Of a stretch of 64,000 nt of DNA, positions 1 to 7,146 are shown piece after piece. Within the stretch, counting starts at the first letter, position 1. Each line of letters begins with the position of its first letter. Made by a program: the position numbers and the translations under genes. Source of the DNA: Candidatus Alcyoniella australis (GTDB lineage Bacteria; Lernaellota; Lernaellaia; JAVCCG01; Alcyoniellaceae); contig JAVCCG010000059.1 of NCBI GenBank assembly GCA_030765605.1, positions 7,939 through 71,938 of the forward strand, in the 5' to 3' direction. The notes beneath the pieces are model-generated. The model was given only the letters and a program-made list of their open reading frames with translations. It was not told the DNA's origin and made no database searches.

Positions 1-286
1 CAAAGCTTAGCGGCGCGGCGTCATCGCTGTCGTCGTCAGGCGCCTGGTCGTTGGGATCCTGGTCGATGTCCTCCAGGTCGTCCGGGTCGGCCTCGACGAT
101 CATCGCGTCGTCGTCATCGTCCTCGTCGTCGTCATCGGCCAGCGGGTCGAACTCGAAGCCCTCGGACTCGACGATCAACGCGTCTTCCACGAGCAGAGCC
201 GCTTTCTCGTCGCTCGCGGGAACCCAGGCGGAGGCGAGCAGCAGTGCGAGAAGCGACAGCCCGATCAACAGCTTGATTCTTCGCAT
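1..286 (-). CDS. Acidic exported protein, C-terminus beyond the window
   Basis: The gene starts with ATG at 286, preceded by a GGAG ribosome-binding site, and runs off the left edge after 95 codons. The N-terminus (MRRIKLLIGLSLLALLLASA) is a typical signal peptide, followed by a strongly acidic stretch with runs of Asp and Glu from about residue 52. It is the last visible gene of the minus-strand operon with the ExbB/ExbD-like genes, 31 bp downstream of the ExbD-like stop. No known domain is recognisable in the visible part. The Asp-rich linker resembles the acidic tethers of other envelope proteins in this window, so an exported or periplasmic role is likely. The function is unknown. Confidence 0.7.
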   Translation of the reverse strand, partial: MRRIKLLIGLSLLALLLASAWVPASDEKAALLVEDALIVESEGFEFDPLADDDDEDDDDDAMIVEADPDDLEDIDQDPNDQAPDDDSDDAAPLSF

Positions 287-317
287 CCTCTGCTCCTTGC
301 GTCCCCGCGCCCTTGCG

Positions 318-929
318 CTATTGCTCCTCGGGCGCGGCGGGCTGGGTCAGCTCGTGTTCGGGCAGCTGGTCGTAGATATTCTCGTCCCCGCCGGTCTTGT
401 CCACGTAGACCTTCCACTTGACCGAGGGGTCGATCAGCTCGTCCTTGATCAGCTCCTGCACCGCGATGTTGACCTGGAAGATCGTTCCATAGCGCGCGCG
501 GTGGTCGGCGATCAGCCCCACATGCGGCAATGTAAACCGATGGTCCTGCTTCATCTGGTTGATCTCTTCGATCACCTTCTTATAGGCCTGAGCCTCCTCG
601 GTCGGCAGAAAGAGGTCTTTGTTTTTGGCAGGGTCGCAATACTCCTGGTAAGGGACCTCGAGCTCTTTGGAGTCAAAGCCGCGTAGCACCTCGCGCCTTT
701 CGTGTCCGGCAAGTATCGCCACAGTGGACTTGTCGTCGATGATCAGCGTGATCAGCTCGGGCTCCTGCTCGTTGATCACCAGCTCGGGGTCTTTGTCGAC
801 CTTGGGCGGTACGATCAGGTCCTTCTGGACCTTAAACACGATCAGGGTCTGCGAGATGATGAAAAAGAACAGCAGGATGAAGATCAAGTCCTGTAGATTA
901 AGATCCTCTTCCTCGATCAATCTGCCCAT
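318..929 (-). CDS. ExbD/TolR-like biopolymer transport protein
   Basis: This 203-residue protein has a short cytoplasmic N-terminus, one membrane segment at about residues 12-32 and a periplasmic remainder. The segment NLQDLIFILLFFF matches the ExbD/TolR transmembrane motif, with Asp14 where the family keeps its proton-carrying aspartate. The periplasmic part is longer than in E. coli ExbD (141 aa) and poorly conserved. It follows the ExbB-like gene by 9 bp, as expected for a proton-channel pair. ExbD-type subunits couple proton flow to motion of a periplasmic or TonB-like partner. The partner may be the proline-rich protein encoded at 4255-5247. The family call is fairly sure; the substrate is unknown. 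Confidence 0.8.
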   Translation of the reverse strand: MGRLIEEEDLNLQDLIFILLFFFIISQTLIVFKVQKDLIVPPKVDKDPELVINEQEPELITLIIDDKSTVAILAGHERREVLRGFDSKELEVPYQEYCDPAKNKDLFLPTEEAQAYKKVIEEINQMKQDHRFTLPHVGLIADHRARYGTIFQVNIAVQELIKDELIDPSVKWKVYVDKTGGDENIYDQLPEHELTQPAAPEEQ

Positions 930-938
930 GCCGTCCTC

Positions 939-1724
939 CTAGGCCCCGCTCTCGTACATCACCGCCATGGGAATGCCGTGGATCTCGTCGCTGATGTTGT
1001 TCATCTTGGACAACAAATGATGGCGCATGATCGAGCCCATGATGCGAATAACGATGCCGAAGGCGCTGGTGATGATCGCGATCATCAGTGAGGTCTGAAG
1101 TTGGGCGAAAGTATCGGGGGTCATCTGCCCCTCGCTGAGCATCGCCACCGAGGAGACGTGGAACGCCTGGATCAGACCCAGCAGTGTGCCGAAAAATCCG
1201 ACGATCGGGCCCAGGCCGCTGAGCAGGGTGATCATGTTGATGCCGTCGGCGTGGCGGCCGTTGATGTTCTCGACCTTGACGCGGAAGTACTGCTCGAGCA
1301 TGAACGGCTGCTTGATCGCGCTGGGCAGCACCGCGCTGATGATCTCGGAGAGGTAGTTGCCGTAGTGCGTCACCAGGTCGGCGGTCCGCTTGCGGAACGC
1401 GTCGATGTCGCCCATTACCGAGGGATCGCGCAGCACCTTGATCAGCTCGTCGCGTTGCTCCGGATCGTAGTAGCGCGGCCGGGTGAGCTTAAACAGGCTC
1501 AGGTAGGCCCAGTCGACGATCATGATGATCACCATCACGTACAGCGCGAAGATCGTCAGCAGGCCCAGCTTGTGCACGCCGGGCACGATGTACTCGGCGA
1601 GGAACGTCGAGTCGAGAATCTGCTGTTTGAACAGGCTGACGATAATCAGCACCGCCACCGACACGGCGATCACCCAAACGTTGAGCTGTTTGATCTTTAC
1701 CTTTAACTGTTCACTGCGCCTCAT
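939..1724 (-). CDS. ExbB/TolQ/MotA-family proton channel protein
   Basis: This 261-residue polytopic membrane protein has hydrophobic segments at about 15-32, 52-78, 163-190 and 211-233. The segment GLGPIVGFFGTLLGLIQAF at 170-188 is the conserved ExbB/TolQ helix, and TSLMIAIITSAFGIVIRI corresponds to the last pore helix with its conserved Thr region. The start overlaps the end of the upstream gene by 14 bp, and the ExbD-like gene follows directly. Together the two should form an inner-membrane proton-driven stator. The large cytoplasmic loop (about 80-160) is typical of the family. Membership is clear; the choice among ExbB, TolQ and the gliding-motor AglR type cannot be made from sequence alone. 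Confidence 0.85.
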   Translation of the reverse strand: MRRSEQLKVKIKQLNVWVIAVSVAVLIIVSLFKQQILDSTFLAEYIVPGVHKLGLLTIFALYVMVIIMIVDWAYLSLFKLTRPRYYDPEQRDELIKVLRDPSVMGDIDAFRKRTADLVTHYGNYLSEIISAVLPSAIKQPFMLEQYFRVKVENINGRHADGINMITLLSGLGPIVGFFGTLLGLIQAFHVSSVAMLSEGQMTPDTFAQLQTSLMIAIITSAFGIVIRIMGSIMRHHLLSKMNNISDEIHGIPMAVMYESGA

Positions 1725-2745
1725 TCGTCCCTCCGCCGTCCGGCTGTTGTTGATCGTCGACCGTCCAGAGAGGCTGGTTGGCGATCGCCGGACGCCGCTG
1801 GCCGAGCTCGCGCATATTGGGCACCGGGTAAACCGCGATGCCGCTTTCGAGCGTCTCGACCATAAAGTGGTTGTTGTTGGGGTTGGTGTGGACCTGGATC
1901 GTTGTGCCGTAATCCATCGAGACTCCGCTGGTCAGGCGGTAGGTCCCCGGCGGCAGATAGAGGTAGAAGCGGTTGCTGCGACGGTGAGTCAGCATGTCGT
2001 CGGTGATCACGTAGCGCCGCAGTCCGCGCAACAGGTCGTGCTCGGCCACCAGCAGCTTGTAGTCCAGATCCTTGCGGCCGGGCTGCTCGGAGCTGACGCG
2101 TACGGTGTCGAGGGTTATCGCGTCGATCACGTCCTGGCTCAGCGCCTTGCCGTAGAACGTCAGGCGGATCGAGGAGGTCGCGCCCCAACTCCCCTTGGAG
2201 TCCGAAAGCCACTGCCCCAGCTCGTGGGGCACCCGCGAGCTGTCGTCCTGCACCTTGAGCGAGAGCACGTCGGGGTAGATCGCCTCGGCGCGCTGAATGT
2301 AGTCGTTGGCCGCGGCCTGATAGCCCTCGAAGCCCTTGGCAATGCCCATCAGGGCAAAGGACTCGCCGTAGAGCGGGGCCAGCGGACTGGCTACTCCGCC
2401 GTCGACCACGTCGGAAATGTTGCCGATGTTCGAGGCGTCCAGCGGATCGGCGCTGTCGGCCTGCATGTAGAACAGCGGGAACTCGACTTCCTCATAGAGC
2501 AGCTCCTCGATCTGTTCGACCAGCAGCCGCTTGGAGCGGTTGTCGCGGGCCACGCGCAGCTGCTCGATGCAGCGCACCATGTCCGAGAGCACCCACTGCA
2601 GCTTGAGAAACATCAGGTCGGGCTCGGCCGGCTGCGGCGCCTCGACCGCCGCGGCCTCGTCCTGACCCAGGGCCAGCGCGGGCAGCAGCAGTCCCAGGAC
2701 CAGCAGCAGGCAACACATTTTTTTCAATTTGGACCGGGCGCTCAT
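1711..2745 (-). CDS. Exported protein of the ExbB/ExbD-linked operon
   Basis: The start is ATG at 2745 (MSARSKLKK), giving 344 residues. The same frame is open further upstream, but that part lies inside the previous gene and has no signal sequence. A signal peptide ends near ALALG|Q27. The mature protein opens with a helical region (about 45-100) and has a more beta-like C-terminal half. No Pfam-like domain is recognised. The start overlaps the upstream stop by 4 bp (ATGA), and the stop overlaps the ExbB-like start, so translational coupling is likely. It is presumably a periplasmic component working with the proton-channel pair; its function is not known. Confidence 0.75.
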   Translation of the reverse strand: MSARSKLKKMCCLLLVLGLLLPALALGQDEAAAVEAPQPAEPDLMFLKLQWVLSDMVRCIEQLRVARDNRSKRLLVEQIEELLYEEVEFPLFYMQADSADPLDASNIGNISDVVDGGVASPLAPLYGESFALMGIAKGFEGYQAAANDYIQRAEAIYPDVLSLKVQDDSSRVPHELGQWLSDSKGSWGATSSIRLTFYGKALSQDVIDAITLDTVRVSSEQPGRKDLDYKLLVAEHDLLRGLRRYVITDDMLTHRRSNRFYLYLPPGTYRLTSGVSMDYGTTIQVHTNPNNNHFMVETLESGIAVYPVPNMRELGQRRPAIANQPLWTVDDQQQPDGGGTNEAQ

Positions 2746-4202
2746 TGGCTCACCTCCGCCGCGGCCGGGGCCTCGGAACAGACCGTGCCGTAGCTGCGCT
2801 CGATGCTCACCGCCTCGACCGTTTCGCCAAAGCGCAACAGGAACCCGACGTAGGCCGCCTGAGCCGTGCAGAACGGCTCGTCGTAGCTCGACGGCGGTCG
2901 GCCGTTGAACTTGTTTAGCGTGAACTTGAAGGCCCGCGAGGCTGAGGTCAGGCACATCTCGCGGTACTTGTCGAACATCAGCGGATCGCCCACCGACTGG
3001 CTGGCGAGCTTGGAGGCCGCGTCCGCGATGCGCAGCAGATCGTCGGGCTTGCTCTCCCAATCAAAGCCGATGTCGAACGCGTTTTCGCGCAGGGCGACCA
3101 CCGCTTGGTAGTCCTCGCGCTCCCAGAGGAAGTAGATCAGGCCCGAGAGGTTGCGGCCGTAATGCTTTTGCAACTGGGCGGTCAGGTCGGCGTTGTCCGG
3201 CTCGAAGCGGTAGGTGCGGTCCTCGCGCTCGGGCTTCTTGGCGGCAATGCGATCCATGATCACCAAACCGTCGGCCGCGTTGTGGAACCCCAGCTTGTAG
3301 AACTCGAGTTTCTTGTCCTTGTCCTCGCTTTGGTACAGCGAGCACAAATAGGCGATGCGCTCGTTGAGCACGGACTTGGCCTTGGGCGTGCGCGCGCGGC
3401 TCAGTCCCTCCTTATAGTAGTAGAGGGACTTGTGGAACATCTCCTGGGTCTCATCGTCCTGCATGTACTCGCCCTCGCGCCGATCGCCGAGGTACTTGTA
3501 CATCCCGACCACCGGGTTGCGGTCGAAGTAGGTCGCCACGTACAGGTCGCCCATCCAGCCCGAGATCGTCTCGAGGTTGGCCTGACGCACCTCGTTCTCG
3601 CCCAGCGACGGGTCGATATCGACGAAGCGGTCGGAGAGCATCCGCAGACGCGCCGTGAGCCAATAGACCAGGGCCAGGTCCTCCTGCTCCTTGATCATCA
3701 GCTCGGTCAGCGACTGCTGATACTGCAGGGCCCAGCTCAGCAGGGTGTCGGACATCACCTGCGGCGAGAAGCCCTCCTCGGCGTGGCGATTGATCACCGC
3801 ATCCCACATCTCGTCCGTGCCGCGCCAGATCAAGGCCCGCTTCTCCTCGCGGCTGCTGACCTCCTCAAGCGCCTCGACCCGCGCCTGCCCCAGGGCAAAC
3901 GACGTCGAGGGCATGTAGTACAGGTGCAGCGAGCGTTCGAGATCCTCGATCACGCCGGTGAGGTCTGCGACCGATCCGTTTTCGTCATACAGCTTGGAGC
4001 GCGCCTGTCCGCAGTAATAGAGGATGCGGTCGGGATACTCGGTCTGTAGAATCCGCTCGGATTCAGCCTCGCACAGCGCAACCAGCCCCTGGTAGTCCTC
4101 GGCCATGAACAATGTGCGGCACTGTTCCGCGTCAATCGCCAGGGCCGAGAGCGGCAGTGCGAGCGACAACGCCGCCAGCGCCAACAGCGCCCGCGTCCTC
4201 AT
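2742..4202 (-). CDS. Exported, largely helical (TPR-like) protein
   Basis: This 486-residue protein has a signal peptide (MRTRALLALAALSLALPLSALA, cleavage near residue 22). The mature part is mostly amphipathic helix, with repeated Tyr, Leu and Ala spacing that suggests degenerate TPR or SEL1-like helical hairpins, for example around 25-95 and 260-400. It has about six cysteines, some possibly disulfide-bonded in the periplasm. It sits between the TonB-like gene (52 bp upstream) and the 344-aa exported protein (4-bp overlap). Helical-repeat periplasmic scaffolds commonly accompany TolQ/TolR-type motors, so a scaffold role is inferred. No specific family is recognised. Confidence 0.7.
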   Translation of the reverse strand: MRTRALLALAALSLALPLSALAIDAEQCRTLFMAEDYQGLVALCEAESERILQTEYPDRILYYCGQARSKLYDENGSVADLTGVIEDLERSLHLYYMPSTSFALGQARVEALEEVSSREEKRALIWRGTDEMWDAVINRHAEEGFSPQVMSDTLLSWALQYQQSLTELMIKEQEDLALVYWLTARLRMLSDRFVDIDPSLGENEVRQANLETISGWMGDLYVATYFDRNPVVGMYKYLGDRREGEYMQDDETQEMFHKSLYYYKEGLSRARTPKAKSVLNERIAYLCSLYQSEDKDKKLEFYKLGFHNAADGLVIMDRIAAKKPEREDRTYRFEPDNADLTAQLQKHYGRNLSGLIYFLWEREDYQAVVALRENAFDIGFDWESKPDDLLRIADAASKLASQSVGDPLMFDKYREMCLTSASRAFKFTLNKFNGRPPSSYDEPFCTAQAAYVGFLLRFGETVEAVSIERSYGTVCSEAPAAAEVSQ

Positions 4203-4254
4203 CGCCGACTCCCATCAAGGGCCGTTGTGTCCGTTTTAATTTTCGGTATGTGAC

Positions 4255-5247
4255 TCATTCCTTCTTCCATGCCTCGATAATCTGGTTGTCGGAACATCTG
4301 AGTTTATAGCTGCCGGCTAAGACGATCGAACCGGCGAATTTGCCGTAGCAACGCGCGTTGAGGTGCGCCAGTGGACCGAGGTTACTTACCCGCACCCAGC
4401 GTCCGCTGACCGTCTCGTTGGCGCGCGGCGGCGTCTTCTTGCGCGTACTCACCGGCGCCAGCTCCTCGCCGTCGCCGGTTCCCGAACGTCCGCGGCCCGG
4501 GGTGCCGACCTTCAACGGCCCGCCGCCGGCTCCGTCTCCGGGTCCGGTACGGCGCGTGCCGATGTTGGACAGGCTCAGCGGCCGCGCGTCGTCGTCGTTG
4601 CGATCGGTGTTGCCAAAAGCGCTGGGCAGGTCGGCGACCACGTCGTCGCGCCGCGCCGCGTCGACCTTGACCCCGGCGCGCTGTTCGTCCTCTCGTCGCT
4701 CGATCTCCATCTGCTGACGCAGATCCTCGAGCTGGCGATCCTGCTGATCCTGCAGCCGGTCGAGCTGTTCGTCGGGAATCGGCTCCGGCGTAGACTCGGG
4801 GGTCGGCTCGGGCTCGGGCGGCGGCGGCGTGGGCTCGGGCGGCGGCGGTGGCGGCGGCTTGGGCAGGTCGATCTCGGGCGGAATCATCGCGATCAACCGC
4901 TCGCGGGCATTCTCGGAGAACGGCTCGAAGTTCCAGATCAGCAGCAACAGCAGCGCGGCCAGACCCACGTAGGCCAGGTTGCGCGGCCGCGAGGTCCACT
5001 CACGCAGCATGGCGCTGATCGCCGTGCTGATGAACGCCAGGTCGCTCTGGCTCTCGGGGCGTCGCATCTGAACCGCAGCCAGGGACCCGCGCCCCTCGTC
5101 CTGGCGCTCGAAAATGAACGCCTCGGCGGTGATGTCCAGGCCGAAGAACAGCTCGGCGACTTCGCGATCATCCAGATCGAGGCGCGCGCGGTCGAGCCGC
5201 TCGGGCGCTGCCGTGTCGTTCTGGGTCTGCGGAGTATCGTCGGTCAT
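4255..5247 (-). CDS. TonB/TolA-like proline-rich membrane-anchored protein
   Basis: This 330-residue protein has a cytoplasmic N-terminus of about 90 residues, one membrane helix at about 91-106, a Pro/Glu-rich stretch at 129-158, a charged coiled coil at 159-192 rich in Gln, Arg and Asp, and a Gly-rich linker. A small C-terminal domain contains two cysteines (ARCYGK and KLRCSD). Anchor, Pro-rich rod and terminal domain are the layout of TonB/TolA energy transducers, but the C-terminus does not show a clear TonB fold, and the long cytoplasmic N-terminus is atypical. The start overlaps the upstream lipoprotein stop by 4 bp. It is the likely force-transmitting partner of the ExbB/ExbD-like pair. 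Confidence 0.7.
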   Translation of the reverse strand: MTDDTPQTQNDTAAPERLDRARLDLDDREVAELFFGLDITAEAFIFERQDEGRGSLAAVQMRRPESQSDLAFISTAISAMLREWTSRPRNLAYVGLAALLLLLIWNFEPFSENARERLIAMIPPEIDLPKPPPPPPPEPTPPPPEPEPTPESTPEPIPDEQLDRLQDQQDRQLEDLRQQMEIERREDEQRAGVKVDAARRDDVVADLPSAFGNTDRNDDDARPLSLSNIGTRRTGPGDGAGGGPLKVGTPGRGRSGTGDGEELAPVSTRKKTPPRANETVSGRWVRVSNLGPLAHLNARCYGKFAGSIVLAGSYKLRCSDNQIIEAWKKE

Positions 5248-6104
5248 TCAGGTATTCCTACGAACTGGTCGAGGAACTTCTCTTGGTGCATGCGGTAGCG
5301 GGTCCAGTCAAAGCCAATCACCATCCGGTAGATGCGGTATTCCTCGCCCTCTTGCAGCTTGTGCGAGCGGCCGCCGAAACAGCTGTTGTAGACCAGCAGC
5401 CCGTAGCCCACATAGATCCCCGAGGTGGTCTCCTCGGGATAGGGCGAGAAGAAAATCACGTCGCCGAAGCGCAGGTCCAGCGGATTTTCAACGCGCTGGG
5501 CCACGCGAACGATTGAGCCCTCGACGTCGTCGCCGGCTATCTGCAGCTTGTAGGGCATCTGCAAGACTTCTTCGAGGAAGTGCCGGTCGGAGCACATGCC
5601 GTGGGAGTCCAGCTTGTCGATCAGCCGCGGCGAAATCACCGTGCCCTCCATCGAGCTGACCAGGTCGCTTGCCGCCAAGTCGGTATCAGGATATTGCAGG
5701 TTGCACGGACCCTCGGTGATCTCGAGATCGAGCAGCACCTGACGCCGGCCGTCGAGGTTACGAAAATTGCGCAGCCCGATCACCTGCACGTCGAATAAGC
5801 AGGCCCCCAACCGGTCGCTGATGGTGAAGTTGTCCCACGAGGCGATGGAAAACGGCGTGTAGACACCGTTGTCGTTGCGATAGAAATCGACGTTGAGTTT
5901 ACGCTCGTAATAGCCCAGCGAGCGCGCCAGCAGCTTGTAGCTCGGCGGACTGCTCAGCTTCTTAGTGGCCAGCACGTCCTCTTGGTCGAGGTTCTTGTTG
6001 GCGCAACCCACTGCCAGAGCCAGCGTTGCGATCAAGGTCAACGTCAGGACGATCGAGATCAGCCGTTGCTTTGCCAATGTCGAGTTGTTGTTGTGGCCAG
6101 TCAT
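5244..6104 (-). CDS. Lipoprotein with a degenerate NlpC/P60-like segment
   Basis: This 286-residue protein has a long signal sequence and a lipobox ending at Cys34 (ALAVGC), so it is probably lipid-anchored. The C-terminal half recalls an NlpC/P60 (cysteine peptidase-like) fold. GMCSDRHFLEEVL (Cys171) could match the DCSGFV helix, LRFGDVIFFS (211-220) matches the GDLVFF strand, and GIYVGYGLLVYNS (229-241) matches the HVGIYxGxG strand. The catalytic His of the last motif is absent (TSGIYVG), so the domain, if real, is likely inactive or altered. The gene lies 1 bp after the beta-barrel gene and overlaps the TonB-like gene. The lipoprotein call is firm; the NlpC/P60 relation is tentative. Confidence 0.65.
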   Translation of the reverse strand: MTGHNNNSTLAKQRLISIVLTLTLIATLALAVGCANKNLDQEDVLATKKLSSPPSYKLLARSLGYYERKLNVDFYRNDNGVYTPFSIASWDNFTISDRLGACLFDVQVIGLRNFRNLDGRRQVLLDLEITEGPCNLQYPDTDLAASDLVSSMEGTVISPRLIDKLDSHGMCSDRHFLEEVLQMPYKLQIAGDDVEGSIVRVAQRVENPLDLRFGDVIFFSPYPEETTSGIYVGYGLLVYNSCFGGRSHKLQEGEEYRIYRMVIGFDWTRYRMHQEKFLDQFVGIPE

Positions 6105-6105
6105 C

Positions 6106-7041
6106 TCAGCGTCCCCTCTTGAGCCGGTTCTCGTAGACCGTAACGCCGATGAAGACCCGGGCCAGCGGGCTGCCCGCGCCGTCGATCAATCCGGCAGCTC
6201 CGCCCACGGTCAGCGCCACCGGCGTGAAGTTGCCCAAGAAGTAGCGGTAGGCCACCGCGGCCTCGCCGTAGCTGGTGTTCTCGTTGGTGAACAGCCCGTC
6301 GAGCGGCGAGCGGAAGGCCGTGTCGACCAAGATCGAGCCGTACTGACGCAGGCGGAAGGTCGCGCCCAGGCTCGTGAGCAGCTCGTCGCCGGTCTCCATC
6401 TTGAGCTCGCCGGAGTCCGCGCCGGGGTTGTACACGTAGCCGCTGTTGAGCGCCACGGTCCACCAGGTGCGTCCCAGGTCGGCGATCAGCCGCGCGGTCA
6501 GGCCGAACTCGCCGTCCGTGGCGAAGCTGTTGTCGCGGGCGTCGACCGGCACGGTCCCGGTGAGGTTCAGCGCCAGACCGTAGCAGCGGCGGCGGCGATC
6601 GAAGAGGATCCCCTTGGCCTCGAAGCGAAGATCCTCGACCAGTGTGGTCGGAATGTCCTCGTCGTCGAACTCGCTGTTGATGGTGCGATAGGCCACCACC
6701 GGCACGGCCACTCCCAGGTTGGCGAAGCGCGTCAGGCCGATCGAGTACAGGGCGTTGACCGCGACCTGGTTCTCGACCAGCCGCTCCTCGTCGCCGTTGT
6801 CGAAGTTGACCTGCAGCGGGTCGATCGAGTCGTCGATGTATCCGCCGTAGTGCATGCCCAGCCAGGACAGCGATTCCGAGCCGTGGGTGAACAAAATCCC
6901 GCTGCCGTCGGCCGCAGGCCGAAAGTAGTGAAAGTTCTTGACGGCGAACCCCTCGGCCGCGGCGTCGGGAGCTGCGACCAGACTCAGGGCGAGCACGATC
7001 AAGATCGCCAGCACCCAGGCGCCTATCGTCTTTTTGTGCAT
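6106..7041 (-). CDS. Putative outer-membrane beta-barrel protein
   Basis: This 311-residue protein has a signal peptide (MHKKTIGAWVLAILIVLALS, cleavage near AAA|EG). The rest alternates short amphipathic strands rich in Tyr, Phe, Gly and Asp and ends in a barrel-like strand pattern (ARVFIGVTVYENRL). This fits an outer-membrane porin-like or OmpA-type barrel. An upstream ATG at 7080 would add 13 residues ahead of the signal peptide, with a GGA too close to the codon. The start at 7041 has GGA at a spacing of 6 and was preferred. It is the first gene of the eight-gene envelope operon and its only candidate outer-membrane channel. No exact family is recognised. Confidence 0.65.
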   Translation of the reverse strand: MHKKTIGAWVLAILIVLALSLVAAPDAAAEGFAVKNFHYFRPAADGSGILFTHGSESLSWLGMHYGGYIDDSIDPLQVNFDNGDEERLVENQVAVNALYSIGLTRFANLGVAVPVVAYRTINSEFDDEDIPTTLVEDLRFEAKGILFDRRRRCYGLALNLTGTVPVDARDNSFATDGEFGLTARLIADLGRTWWTVALNSGYVYNPGADSGELKMETGDELLTSLGATFRLRQYGSILVDTAFRSPLDGLFTNENTSYGEAAVAYRYFLGNFTPVALTVGGAAGLIDGAGSPLARVFIGVTVYENRLKRGR

Positions 7042-7146
7042 TTTAATTCCGTGTGACCTGCTTAGCACGGTTGTGTCCATTCCTTTCTCAAGCTGCCCGA
7101 TGGTCCCGCGGCAGCCCGCGGCCGCGCAATCGGCTGAGCAGCCGGC

